Source of the DNA: Nereocystis luetkeana
Lineage: Eukaryota > Sar > Phaeophyceae > Laminariales > Laminariaceae
DNA: 64,000 bases
Assembly: GCA_031213475.1 (NCBI GenBank)
Contig: JARUPZ010000011.1
Location: forward strand, 6,447,622-6,511,621
Direction of reading: 5' to 3'
Positions 32,431 through 57,108 of the stretch are shown piece after piece (within the stretch, counting starts at the first letter, position 1; each line of letters begins with the position of its first letter). The notes under the pieces were generated by a model. It was not told the origin of the DNA and did not search any database. It saw only the letters and a list, made by a program, of their open reading frames with translations. The position numbers and the translations under genes were made by a program.

Positions 32431-34572
32431 CATGCGAACCTTGCTCGTCAAGCTGAGGGCACCACGGCGTCAGCACAAAAGTGAACAGACCGACCTAAGA
32501 CAGGCAAGACGTCGCTAATCAAGTAAATGCACCAGAAAAATTCTTACCAGGTACTTAAACTTGTGTGCCGTGCGCCTCCTAATCTGAATTTACTGATCTG
32601 CTTCACGCACTACTAGGTAGATAGGTGTACTGAGTACCAATTCCTTATCGTTTTCACGGGGGTGGAGTATGTGTAGTGGCTCATCGCCCATCCCTGAATG
32701 CCAACCGGGGTCTCTGAGAGGGGAAGTCGTTCAACTTCCGCATCGTTGCAAACACGTTCGCAGCTCGTGTAGACCCAAGTGATGCCCGCCCGGCGCACAA
32801 GAAGAACATCTCCGTTCCTCAGTTGGGACAATAATCAATTTGTCTGTTACGTCGGAATGCATACGAGAGCGAATAATGCGGCAAATGTCGGTAGGCAACG
32901 GAGGTATCTAAAACACGATACTATACTTACAGTATATGTTTTGTTTGTGCTGTGAGCCTGACCGAATCTTTGACCAGCTCTCGCCGCGCTTGACTCGCGA
33001 ATGCGCTTCCTTCGAGCAATCTCAAACCATCGAAGAACCGTACCTTGATGGATATCGATAACTGGCACAACCAATTATTCTAGAAAAGTGCCGTGTGTCT
33101 ATGGTCATCAATGTTCCCGAAGGTGTCGTGGCCTTGGATGCCCTTCCACCCACTACCCGAACAGTACGCCTTTTGGAATACACCGACGATCAAAATACCC
33201 CGATGCGCATGGCATGCCGTCTTCCGTTTGACAGCACGCCGTGCACCGTAGTCCCCGTCTGTCTCAGCTTCCAAAGACCTGGCATTCGATGACCTTTCCC
33301 CATCTATGTCCCGACAAGAATCAATACATAGAGCAACGATGCGATGAGGAGCTTCACCCGGGCGGCTGCTGAAAGTCCTAGCTGCTAGTTAATAGGATGA
33401 TACGAATATTCAAAAGTACTACCAGGTACGTAGTAACTCACAGGAGGAGAGTGCACATTGCATGGTTGAAAGCCGACTCACGCTTCGAATATACGGTTCT
33501 TTGAACCCTTCCACGCTTCTGACTCGTAACGTATTCTCAGAAAATGAAGTCCCAAGAACTGTACGTGTATATATGGGCAAACACGCTGAAGAACAGGGTG
33601 AAATCTGCAAATCACTTCTGAATATTCAATTCAGAAAAACATTTTAAATACAACTCTTCTCAAAAACAGAAATGACCTTTTCTATCTCAATTCTGCAAAT
33701 AAACGCTCACAGTAAACTCGATTTCCACGACTTTGTGTCTCGAACATTTTGTAGTTCCGCAAATGGCGTAGTGTTCAATGGGTTGCAAGCAACAGTCAGC
33801 CGGACGAGCGACGGAGAAGTAAGTCCGATCGACGAAGGCGCCCTAAGGCCCTCGACTAATTACCGCGGGAGCGGACGAACGAACGACTGATACAAGGAGG
33901 CGAGTGAGCGAGCGGGCAGCCGGCGGTCGGATCGTACAAGCTTGAGAGTATAGCTTGCAAGAAAAAAAAAAGAAAAAAAAAACGTTGAAAATGTTCGACA
34001 AAACAAAACAGCCGAGCTGAAAGCTTGGATGAAACCCACATCGAAAGAACAGTATGTGCGCTATCTCGCTCGGTCCCTCGCTCGGTCAAGCCGTAGTCGT
34101 TCTCAGCATTTTTAAACCCCATGCCTTCTGACAAAACCGCCAGAACGCAAAAATGATGTCGTCCGTTGACCAACCTGTTTCAGCATCGACCTTGCTGTGG
34201 GCTTGGTGTCCGCCGCGCCCCTCCTGCAATGGCCGCACTACCGGTTCATTTGTGTGCAAGCGTTCCACTCTCTCTCTGCCCGAAGCCACGCCGCCCGCCG
34301 TGCAAGGGAATCGACGGGCTCAGCTATCGCACGATAGTCCGATGGCGCGACTGCCCCATTTCCGAATCGATCTTGCAAGGAATCAAGAATCATGCCGCTC
34401 TGCCTCTCCCCTCGTAATTGTAAGCGCGGCATATCTTTAATAATGTGCACACCAAACCGATGACTGATGCCTGTAGTCAGAGGCAAAGCGCGTGAGCTCA
34501 ACCAAACAGCAGCCCCGCTAGTCACATCCCTTCGCCTCTCCTTCATAAACAAAGACAACACAGCAAATACGC

Positions 34573-34808
34573 GTTCTACGATAGAAGTAGCACATTCCCC
34601 CTTTTCTCTGAATGACGGGGGGCTCCTCAAACCAAAATCGTCGGAATGCAAAATCTTGTTTTGAAAAATACCGCTCTTGGATACTTGGGCCATGGGATTA
34701 TTCACCGGGATGAAATTAGATTTTTGCTGAGGTCTATTTTCGGGTGAGGTATGGAGCTCCTCAAGTGAGGGGCCTCGGAAAAATTAGGGTGAACCTCTAT
34801 CGTAGAAC
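34573..34808. mobile_element. GTTCTACGATAGAGG-type TIR element B
   Basis: A 236-bp non-coding element from GTTCTACGATAGAAGTAGCA to GGTGAACCTCTATCGTAGAAC. The interior is collinear with elements A and C. There are no clear target duplications. Confidence 0.8.
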
Positions 34809-35593
34809 CCCTCCATTACCTGAAACAGGATTCCTCCCTCCTTCTCCCACCCCTCCCCCCCCTTCCCGCCCCCCCTGCCGGAGCCCACCAAACCCCGCGG
34901 CGGCAACGCGCTCGCCTTCTCTGACAACGCAAGGGGTCGGGGTCTCCGTCATGGAGGGACGACAACCCGAAGCCTCTATTTTCTAAAAGCACGGTATCTT
35001 CCCTCCCTCGCCTTCTGACCTTCCGAACCGCCGCCGCGTTGAGTGAGTGCCCCAGCGGCGCAGGAGAGCGGTTCACCCTCCGCGCTCCCCCTCTCTCTCT
35101 CCCGACCCACGGCGAACCCCGGGGCCTCAACCAACTCGGGACGGTGCATGCACGAGGATACACTGATCGACGCAAGATGCCTCGCCGACATAAGGCGGCG
35201 ATCACCACGGCCACAACCACCACGACATGCGTGCATATAGTGGGCCGATTAAATCTGCGCCTCAGACCAATGGCAATGGAAACGTGAATTTTACTAAATT
35301 TCTTTCTAAACATGTTGCGTTCAAGAAACAGCCGAAGATACTCTCGTACCACCGCAGTGGAAAAACCTAAAAACGGGGGGACGAATGGTGTTGTCTCTTC
35401 TTTTTCTAACGGCTGCAGGCGGCGCAAATTGTTTCTCCCCTTCTGCAAATCGTCAACACGCTGATACAAATCAGAGCTCGTGCGACGGTAGATCGTTAAT
35501 CGTGACGTAGATGCAACCGACGGCAAACCCGCCCGGTGTCGAACAGAGTGTAGATGGCGCCCTCGAAGAGATCAGGTGGATCTATGGTGAGGC

Positions 35594-36256
35594 GTTCTAC
35601 GATAGAGGTTCACCCGACATTTTCTGAGGATCCTATGCCCTCCCCCCCCCCCTTTTTTCTTTTGGCGGTCGCCCACAGCTGGTTGTCGAGTTAGATCATT
35701 TGTGCGAGGTAAAGAACCTTTACTTCGCGCAATTGGGAATGATCGCATCACGCAGTGTTCAAGGTAAGGCACCCAAGAGGCAGTTACATAGTTCTCCCAT
35801 TGCTGTCTCTGGAAATGCCTGCACCGGAAATTAAATCTACTCATTGAAGCTGTCGTCCATATGCAAGTCCGCCTCGTAAGCGGTTCTTAGTAGGATGCAG
35901 CTCACGCTTCAGGCGACTCGCCAGGCACCTCACGGTGCTTCGCGCTTGGTGCAAGCAATGTCTGCCTGGTCGGTGAAAACCCGACATGCTCCGTCCCGAC
36001 ATTGTAGGTATGCGAGGGTCTATGGTCATACCACTGCGGCCATGCATGAGACCGAGTACATCTCTCCTATCGAGTACACCCCCCCCCAAAGTACAATGCG
36101 GAATTCAAAGGGGACCAACGTATGAATACGGCTGATGCTACACGCATCTCTTACGTGCAAGTGCGCAGTATGCCCATATTTCGACTGGCGCCCGATGAGG
36201 ACGCTGCGGTGGCTCAGAAAGGTTTGTTCACGAATGTGATATCTCTATCGTAAAAT
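35594..36256. mobile_element. GTTCTACGATAGAGG-type TIR element D, longer relative
   Basis: Starts GTTCTACGATAGAGGTTCAC and ends GATATCTCTATCGTAAAAT. Its right part (CGCATCTCTTACGTGC, GGCGCCCG, GTGGCTCAGAA) resembles the right part of element E, and it has engulfed the repeat unit at 35948-36062. It differs internally from A, B and C, so the family has at least two subtypes sharing only ends. Confidence 0.6.
35948..36062. repeat. Dispersed repeat unit, copy 2
   Basis: Counterpart of 29649-29765: shares TTGGTGCAAGCAATGTCTGCCTGGTCG, with TCCCGACATTGTA in place of TCCCGGCGTTGTA. It lies within TIR element D. Confidence 0.65.
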
Positions 36257-38540
36257 GTCTCTGGTCTAGGGGGCAGGAGCTTGCCGGCAACGTCCTCTGC
36301 GCTCTGCTCCCAAACCTGGAAAAACTATTTTTTTGCCTTTCGAGACGGATCGAGACATTTCGTCGTTTTGGTTTCCACACACCAGGGACCAATTGATGTT
36401 TATCGTACGGCAGGCCAGCGCCCGCCACATACCACCGCCCGCTGTCTAAACGCTGCGATCCTGGGGCGGGTCGGAGACACCAACGAGCGCACCACGTTCA
36501 GAATTCAGGCCGCAGTCGTTGGGTGTTGTCAATCTATGCCTGTCGAGGACTCCGAATCTCGCCGCTTTCCACCAAAATTCGCCCCCAGAATTGTTTTTTT
36601 CGGGCTTTTCCACACGTTATGGAAGTTGCGTTTTACGAATCGTTCTCATATCAAGCTTGCTCTGAAAATTGCTTGATCTTTGAATGTTGAACCTTTTTGT
36701 GGAACCTTCCCGTTTCCATCGGCATAGGCCTCACACCTCCTTGGTTTCAGCTGTGTACATCTTCATGAAACTGTCCCACGAAGTAAGTGGAATCGATGCT
36801 CCGGCAATGCCAGTAACGGCGTGTTTCATTCGGAGGGTGGGGTGGGGAGGGGTGGGGGGGGGTCCAAATATTGACGGTAAGGTTGGTTCATGTGTTTTCG
36901 GAGATATTCCGGTCATTGCAGCTGACCCGTCCCACGATATAGGTAGCGCGTTTTGGGCAATTCACTCATGACTGGCGTTCTGGCTGCTCAACTGAGGTAT
37001 CACGCACTAGTCCGAAGATGCTATCTACTATGAATCGCCGACTTACAGCGAAACGGGCCCCACCGCGTTGACAATCTGCTTCGCTTCAAGAGCATATTTT
37101 GTAATCACTTAATTAATGTAGCTGTGTATGGTCGCGCGTGTGACCGTTTGGCTGAGCGTTCCAGGATAATTTGCATTCTAGTCCGATTTTACATTCCAGG
37201 GTATCAAATGCGAAGGGCGCCTGTTGTTTTCATGCATTTATACTTCAAGAAAGTGAGTGCCGTTTTGCAGTAACATAAACCGAACGGAAGCAATGTAATT
37301 GTAGATGGGCAATAATTCACAAAAAAAGCAGGGAGAGTTGACACGCATACGAGAGAAGTGATGGGCGTGTTGCGACGTAGGGGTGAATGGTCCGAAACAT
37401 CACCAAGCGAAAGCGAATTGTCAGCTGCCTCGCCATCCTTCTTGACTGGAGAGCTGCCTGCACATACTTTCTGTGTGCTGTACGTAAGCTTCTGGGCCAA
37501 CGGCAAGATATAAAGCCTGTATTGGCAGCAACACCACTGCGGATGGCGTTTATCGCGGACCATTGAATGAGTGAACACCAACAACGGCGACGACAAACAT
37601 TTACAATAAAGGAGTTGGCATGGGGGGGGAGGCCTCAATGAAGTGGAGGCTGCTCGCCAAGCGATGCGATGGTTAATAAAAGGCCAGGAACGTATTACAC
37701 GCTAAAAAAAATAGACCGCGGAGTTTCTGAGGGCGCTTTGAGTTCGAAAACATGTTGATGGCTACAACAGCAGCAGCAACAGCAGCAGAGCAGCAGCAAA
37801 ATTCAGAAGTTTTTTTTTCTGCTTTGTTCGTTTTTTCAAGAAGCTGTTTTTGTCGAATCGGACGGCGGCCCACATACATGGTGATTAGAGCTAGATGGAT
37901 GTGGGTCAAGCTTGCTACAACAACATACGATGCACGTGGTATGTAGGTACATACGTAACTTCTCAACCTCCTCCAACTAACAAAAAACACGCAGACAAGC
38001 TGCTGCGTGGACACTACATGAATGTAAAGTGGGTGGGTGTTGCCATCACGTCATACTCTGTACTACATGCATGAAAAGTCACATACTGCTGTACATACTA
38101 CATACGTATGATAAATACGCATCCCCAAATAAAACAAAAAACAAAAACTACTGTAGTACAGCAGCAGCAGCAGCAGCAGCAGAGTACATGGTTCGATAAC
38201 AATCGTCGTGTGGATGTATCGTACGAGGGCCGGGTAAGGTTAATCACCATCAGTCACGCGTGGATCGGTGTATGTAGGGTAAATTCCTTCCGCCACAATC
38301 GATGTTTCATGGGGTGAGGTTCGATGGTCCCAGAGGGCTCGTACGTGTATATACCTTGGCGATTGCCAAGTGATTGGCGTCATCAATCAATCAGTCATCC
38401 ACGATCAATTTTGAATTTTGAATTTCACCGAAAGGGGACTTCGCGACCGTGGCTGACGTCACCGGTCGGTCAGGGACTTTTCGCCACACGGAAAATCCCC
38501 TTCAAAAATTTTGACCAATCAGACAACTGCGGGCACCTTT

Positions 38541-38745
<205 letters not shown>

Positions 38746-41084
38746 CAAAACTTGCCGACGCATTGGCGTCATGCGCCAGAACCGTCTACGCGGCTTGGGA
38801 AAGAGAGAACATCGACGAGGGCGTCACATGAAACACAAGACATATAATGGGTGTGTGGCCCGTTAGCGTTCGCGAACTTTTTCGATGTTTTTTATAATGA
38901 GGATACCATCCATGTCAGAGCAACCCCGGAGAACGAGACAGCGTGCCATTTACGTTTCGATCGATGTTTTCGTAGGCTCTTTGCTCTTCTATTTGAACAT
39001 TGGCCGCGTCTCGACGATTATCAACCTCAACGGGGTTGACCACGCTGCTGCTGAGGAAGGGACTGGTGCAAAGTTAGGTATGGTGCTTTTATCTCACTAC
39101 CACGTTTACGCCACCCGGCCGAGCGGCTCCGTACCTTTCTCGAAGGTCGACCCGAAAAACGCTTGTTGACGCCGCGCAGCGTGCACAACATCCCACTCCC
39201 AAGGCGAGCATAGCCTGTCGCGAACCCGTGCGGAATAAAACATACCAGATATGTACCTAGGCTGTAACGTTGTTGCTTCCGCCAAGAGCGAAGCGCCGTG
39301 AGGTGCCCGGCAAGCCGCATGAAGGGTGAGGTGCATCCTACTTGAAACCGCTTGTGAGGCGGATGTGCATATGGATGATAGCTTCACGGAGTTCATATGG
39401 TTTCCGGTGTCGTCACTTCCAGAGACAGTAATGGAAATACTATGTATCTGCCTCTGGGGTGCAGTACCATAAACACTACGCGATACGGTCAATTCCCTTG
39501 TGCGGAGTAAACGCTATTTTCCTAGCACAATTTATCTGACTCGACGACCAGCTGTGAGTGGCAGTGGCGGGAAGGTGGGGGCGTAGTGCACTCGAAAATA
39601 GGCGCGAGTGATGTGGCTCCCGCAGCAAATCTCCAGCGGCCTGTTCTCGTCGTGTTTCTACAGTCAGTAGCGGGGAGCAACCCGGACGTTGTCGCCAACA
39701 ACATCGCCCTTGTATCCCGCGTGTCCGCGATGGAGAACGCCCGGGGAGCTCTCCAGTCCAGGATCCGCAGTGCCGCCCGATGACTACGAAACCCGCAATG
39801 GAGAAACTCGGCTGAGTGGAGTAGGGGGGGCGTGGTTACCACCATGGACAGTTGTAGAGGTCGGAGCGCGGTCGCACCCAACGCATCACGAACTCGGCCG
39901 CCTGGCCGCAGCCATGGGGGCCACCGAGGGCAACGCTAGGTGTTCGGTTAAAAGTTTGGGGGTTCCTGGCAAAAACTAAGGGTTTTCCGTCGGGCGGGGG
40001 CTTCGACGTGGCTGAGGATCTGTCGTTCGACCTCCTTCGCCTCGTTCTGAACAGGTGCGCCAGCGCCTCCGTGGCCGGCGCGAAATGCCTCCACCCGTCG
40101 CCAGACTTCGCCGTTGAAACCGTTTACCTCCGCTCCCTACGAGGGACGTCCCGCTAGCGATGCCGACCGATGTGCATTTGTGGGCCTTTGCAGATGCCGT
40201 CGTGGTCGCCCTTGAGTATAGGTGAATGGAGTGCCCCCAACATCAGCAATACATCTTCTTGGCGCTTTGGGGTTAGCTCGGGCGGGTGCGGTGAGCAGTG
40301 CAGGACTATCTGCGAGTGTTTCATGGTAGTAAACTCGCCATCCGCCCCAAAAACCGTCCCAGGTGGCGCTCCTCGGCACCATCCACACTGGGCCCAATGC
40401 TGGCAACACAAGATAGCGCCCCGGCAAGCCGGCAGCAGGTAGGCGACGTACAAAGTCATGCCTCTTCCCGCAAATTGCGGGACTGCCGTGATGAGCCCCT
40501 CGTGTGTCGAGCTTGTGAGAGCTTGTGGGGGGGGGCTCCATAAACAGCCTCATGGAGCGCGCAGATGGCTGGAAGCCATCCCTGTACCAAGAAGTCTGCG
40601 CAAGCGGTGGCACGAGTAGATGGGCCATGGTAGAAGGCGGGCCGAAGGCACTCACCGTGCAAGGGAAAATGTTCTACCGGCTACAGAGGGGTTATCTTCA
40701 TTGTCCGCCCGCCGAAGTGGGTGACCTCAATAGGAGCCTGCTACTACACGTGGAGCGGCAAGCCCGGCCCTCGGGACTCCTTCGCATTCTCCAACGCGAA
40801 CATCACCCCAGAAGCTAGATCACCGGTCCGATCGCCTCAACCCCACACGCGGCCTCCCTCCCATAGTCATCACCACCAGCCGCAGCGTCAGTGGCTGGTC
40901 GTCGCTGGAGGTGGTGGCGCAGCGGGTGGCGAGGGGAGTGGACCACAGTCGTTTGTGCGGTCAAGCCGATCCACTCGGTAGGAGAGTTGGATGGGGGTGA
41001 CGCTGATGCCAGCGCCGGCACGACCAGTGGCAACAAAGACAGATTAAACGGGCTATGCCACCAGGCAGGACCGACAACAAACCC

Positions 41085-41324
41085 GTTCTACGATAGAGGT
41101 AGCACAGTGCCGCTACAAGGTTTCTGGATGACGGGTCTCCTTAGCCCACACTCGTCGGAATGTCATTAGAATTATTTCGAAAATTGACGTTTTTCTATAC
41201 TTGGGCCATGGGGTTATTTATCGGGATGCAATTTGATTTTTGCTGAAGTCAGCTTTCCAGTGAGGTAGGGAGCTCTTCCAGTTAGGAGCCTCAGAAAATT
41301 CAGGGTGAACCTCTATCGTAGAAC
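41085..41324. mobile_element. GTTCTACGATAGAGG-type TIR element C
   Basis: A 240-bp element from GTTCTACGATAGAGGTAGCA to GGTGAACCTCTATCGTAGAAC. It has the cleanest pair of ends in the family: the first 16 and last 16 bases are exact inverse complements. The interior matches A and B. Confidence 0.8.
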
Positions 41325-41519
41325 GCCTTGGTACGGGAGGGGAGAGGGGGCTGGGGGGACGGGGCCTTGCCCGACGGCACGATGTCTGTGAGACTTGCTG
41401 GAGTACCTACATCCGGCTCCGTTTCAGTATCCGAGTTTCACGGCGAGTCAATCACCGTCGAATGGAGGAGAGGTTGACAGACAGAGAAACAAACAGGCAG
41501 ACTGGCAAACAGACTGACA

Positions 41520-41535
41520 GATAGACAGACAGACG

Positions 41536-41595
<60 letters not shown>

Positions 41596-41597
41596 GG
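41520..41597. repeat. (CAGA)n tetranucleotide microsatellite
   Basis: About 78 bp of CAGA units, perfect from about 41546 to 41592 and degenerate before that. Non-coding. Confidence 0.9.
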
Positions 41598-43282
41598 CAG
41601 GTGGGTAAAGCAGCAGGGCTTTAAGTCGTGTGGGTGTACAAGGCACGCCCTTCATTCCTTGTGTAACACATATGAAAGCACTATGATGTGCAGTCGTCAA
41701 CGCATTCGGGCAACAGATGCACGCTTAAAGGAAGCCCCGCGCAGGAGCAGAGCATACTCGAAAACGAGGACCATTGAAAGACCTGGGTCTACGGGTGTAG
41801 TGGTAACTCCACCTTCCAGCGTGCACAGAGGGCCAAATGTTCGACGCACTTGTGACCGGGACAGCGCCGAGGCTGAGAAAAGTTCAGTACAGCAGACAGG
41901 GTGTGAAGAACAGGTCAGCTCCCCCGCGGTGGACCTCGACGTCATGGCCGTACCGTTTGCCGCGAAGGTTCCCTGCCATACCAATTCTGCAGTAAGCTCA
42001 GGGGAGGATGTGTTGATACCCCACTTCCGGGCGCGTCGTCAGCGTTATTTTGCACGTGTATACAACGATACTTTCAGAGGGGCCGCCCGCCTTTTCGGTA
42101 CGTTAGACGAAACCACAGGAGGCGCTCAGTGTCATTTCCACGTGCTAGTCAATGCTACCGGAACGCGTGCTACGGTAGAGGTGCGCACCTGTAATTTTCT
42201 GAGAATCGTCTGAGGACCCCGACCTTGCGAACCGCCGTATAACGCCCGAAACCGGATGAGAAGAAAAACTGCGTGCACAGCTTAACGCAGTGAACAATCC
42301 CAAGGACTGTTACACTAGGTCTACATCCAACAAACTGTAAAAAAAGGGATGTTGTGCACTTTCTTAGGTGAGAAGGATCCCAACAGCCAGAATCAAATTG
42401 GTCACAACGTGGTACCGCTGCTGGAACAGGCGTCACCGCAGAAGCACATATCGCACAATGGACTAGGGAACGAGCGGCCGACCGAGCAGTATCGAGGAAA
42501 ACGCTCGGTGCTGAAGATAGGCAGAAACCCGCCATTTCAGCTCGATTCACGGATGGGTTTATCGGGTCAGCACGTTCCCCTATAAACGATTTGCCGGGGA
42601 GAAGTGCGGTTCGGGTTCGAGAAAGAATCGATCGCGAACGCCGTTCGGTTGTAGTTTTGAGAATGAAAATAAGAGCTGGCAAGAGCAGTGCCCACGGTCA
42701 TCCGATTGCGGGTGGCAAACGGGACGAATACGGGAATGGGGAGACAGCGGGAGCTTTCGGGGCGATGTTTTATCTAGTTCCTGTGCAACCCCAGCTTTCG
42801 CGGGAGGCCCCGTTAACTGCTAGGCATAAGCCGCTGGAATGCAGATACTTCACGCGGACGAAGGCGCTAGCAGCGTTGAGTCCAAGTTGGCTGGGAACAG
42901 CAGCCAAACCCAGCTCAGTACTAGTCACTCAAGGAATGCTGGGGGGACGAGGAGGGCAACGCAGATAGCGTGACATGGGGTCCCAACGTTTCAAGTCCAA
43001 CGAGTAGGTAGACCAAAACCGCGAGCGTTCATACCATACGTGCAGACGGCAGGTCAACGAGTTAGATCGGCCTCCACCTCCCTCGCCAAGATAGAGGAAC
43101 CTTGACCGCCAAGGATCAGGCTGACCTTATGGTGTGGTAGTTCCAGAACTCCCATGAGAAGAAGCGGGGTATACGTTAGGGTAAGCTTGGAATTAAGGGA
43201 TGGAAAGATCGGTGCGCCTCATGGCGGACAATGGTGACATATTTGCCGCAGCACTTGCAGTTTGTAGGACTACAGAGGTAAC

Positions 43283-43360
43283 ATGCCTGTATTCGAAAAA
43301 CAAAGAATCTATATTTCCCAGCTTGAACTTATAGTAGCTCTTGCGGAATGTCAAGTTTTT
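43283..43360 (+). mobile_element. Short fossil of a retroelement polyprotein (DIRS-like RNase H region)
   Basis: The segment RIYISQLELIVALAECQV resembles the start of the RNase H-like region of DIRS-type elements. Only this short piece is recognisable, with no terminal repeats or other domains nearby, so it is an old, broken remnant. The family call is tentative. Confidence 0.3.
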
Positions 43361-45136
43361 GGGGCGCGTTCGGGGATTCGAAACGTGGTTGGGGGTGACG
43401 CAACCATACGGAATCCCATTAAGCCGACCAATGAACGTGGTACACAGGACTATTTTACGCGACATACGAGAGAGAACACATCCGCAAGAGTGTCGGCGCA
43501 GCAGTACAGAGAGAGCGAGTGGGCAGACGGACTTCCAGTGGCTGCGTGGCTGGGGACGATGGTTATCGCAACGGACGGCGCAGCAGCACGGGACACCGTT
43601 TCAGCAGTCGGACTTATGGTCGGGTTAGTCCTTATGGTTGGGTTAGTCCTGTGGGGTTCCAGTAAGTCTTCGTGGGGGGCAAGCACGGCGGTGCGCCTCA
43701 CTGCTGTGTGTATAGTGTTGGTAGACTGCTACCGCACTCGCGGTCTTTAATGCGGGGATGTGGTATATGATGTGGCCCAGACTTGAAGGCTTCCGTGATT
43801 GAACTACCGTCCGTCGGTTTGTTAGTCTGAGTTCGTTCGTCTGATCACTTTCATTTTCTGTGTGTCCGCCGCGGCATTGCCATATCATATTACGAGGCCA
43901 GCACGTGACCAATTTGCGCAAGCCTGTGGACCACAAGAGCGTAACGAGCTTGTGCTGTGTGCTAGACTCGTTTGGTCGCACTCCGTCTCAAATTGGCCGC
44001 GGTTGCCGTTCCACTTTGTTTGGCCCTCGATGCTGTGTTTTTGAATTTGCTGTCAGTATATTTCCCTCGAACACAAACTGCCGGTTAAGTACGAGGAAAC
44101 CTGGCATCATGAAACCCTTGGCGCTGCATTAGCAGCACGGAAGCGAGCGTGCCGGCATTTGAAAACTGGTCCTGAAACCTTGAGCTACGGGCACATGACA
44201 CATTATGAGTTTTAGTCGCGAAGCGTGACACAAGTGTTTTTTTCGTCTAGGACTTGATATACGGTATCTGGCTTTAGGACTTCAACGCGATCAAGGTGAA
44301 GTTGCACCCGGATGCATCGGAACAGTGCTGCGTATCATAATGTACTTGTTGAACATGTCTCAGGTTTCTAACCTGAATTGGTTCTTCATAACCAGGTAGT
44401 GTGTGGTCACAGACTACTGCTGTGAGACAGAAGGGAAACAAAAACCTGCCTCAATAAAACAAAGGAAGACATGCCAATGCACTCTGTACGAGAAGCACAA
44501 CAACACCAAAGCCGCGACAAGGAACGTAGGATCTAAAAACCAAGATGTAGCCCCAAGGAAGGCAGAAAAACATAAGCGGCACGAAAAAAACTAAAATAAA
44601 CACAGTGCAAAAAGAACACGAAGTAGGTGCTGAAGAAAACCCCATCATCACTGGTGCACGAACTAAGCATCACAACTCACAGCTAGCTGACGTATTTCAT
44701 CATTTTATAAAATTAAGAGAGAGAAACATATATCCTTTCGATTCCGACTTCGCAAATTGACGGTACTATTAATAGGGTCCCAGGCGCGATGACATCTACA
44801 CTACTACTGTGTAGTCCAGGATCCCAGTGCACACTCCACCGCATCTGTCCGACATGCAGTCTACTATAAACAGTACCACTTTCGAATATCCCGCTTGAGT
44901 GCAATACCGCACGGTATTGGAACCTGTGTCAGGATACTGTTGTTCGGGTTGCGGTTCCCGTCGTCTGGGACCGGGGACCCCTGCTGTACTGGACAGAGTG
45001 GGGTGCTGCTGTACTGCTGTGGTGTAAAATAATTGTTCTGTCGTACCAGAGTGGAGATTTCCTCCAATAAATATTCTGATTTGCTGTCTCCAGCAGGTTC
45101 GCCGTTCCCTCACACGCCAAGAACGTATATCAAGCC

Positions 45137-45392
45137 AAGAATCAAGACCGGTTCCCGGAACAAAGACAGCAAAAAATAATTTTCGAACGCGGGCCATTCG
45201 GTGGGATGTGTTCCTCGTACGTACAGCAGTACAATTAATACTGGTACAACAAGAAGCAACGAAGATAGAACCACCACCAACATCGCACATACACATGCAT
45301 GCGCACCACACAACAGTATAACAACCAACAGCAGCAGCGTCGAAGGTTGTCAGCAAAGGCGAGCCTCTCCGATCCTGGTCTTCCCGAGGAAC
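45137..45392 (+). promoter_or_regulatory. Putative promoter/5' leader of subtilase copy 2, conserved with copy 1
   Basis: Matches 7980-8219 in front of copy 1. The part between the conserved block and the ATG is CA-rich here. The reading frame upstream of the ATG stays open to 45201, but homology of the two ATGs (8220 and 45393), each followed at once by a hydrophobic leader, favours translation starting at 45393. Confidence 0.4.

Positions 45393-57108
<11,716 letters not shown>

Noticed and set aside
33095-33292. Plus-strand ORF of 65 codons with a protein-like start
   Set aside because: Short, no family resemblance, no neighbouring exons with usable splice sites that I could find.
34816-35526. 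Minus-strand ORF of 236 codons
   Set aside because: Its second half is Arg/Gly-rich sequence from GC-rich DNA between two TIR elements; no domain is seen.
40130-40230. Reverse-transcriptase-like motif LWAFADAVVVALE
   Set aside because: A single short motif with no other recognisable polymerase segment before or after it; probably chance or too decayed to claim.
45201-45392. Upstream extension of subtilase copy 2 by 64 codons
   Set aside because: The extension is low-complexity, precedes rather than contains a signal peptide, and has no counterpart in copy 1, whose homologous ATG is at 8220.
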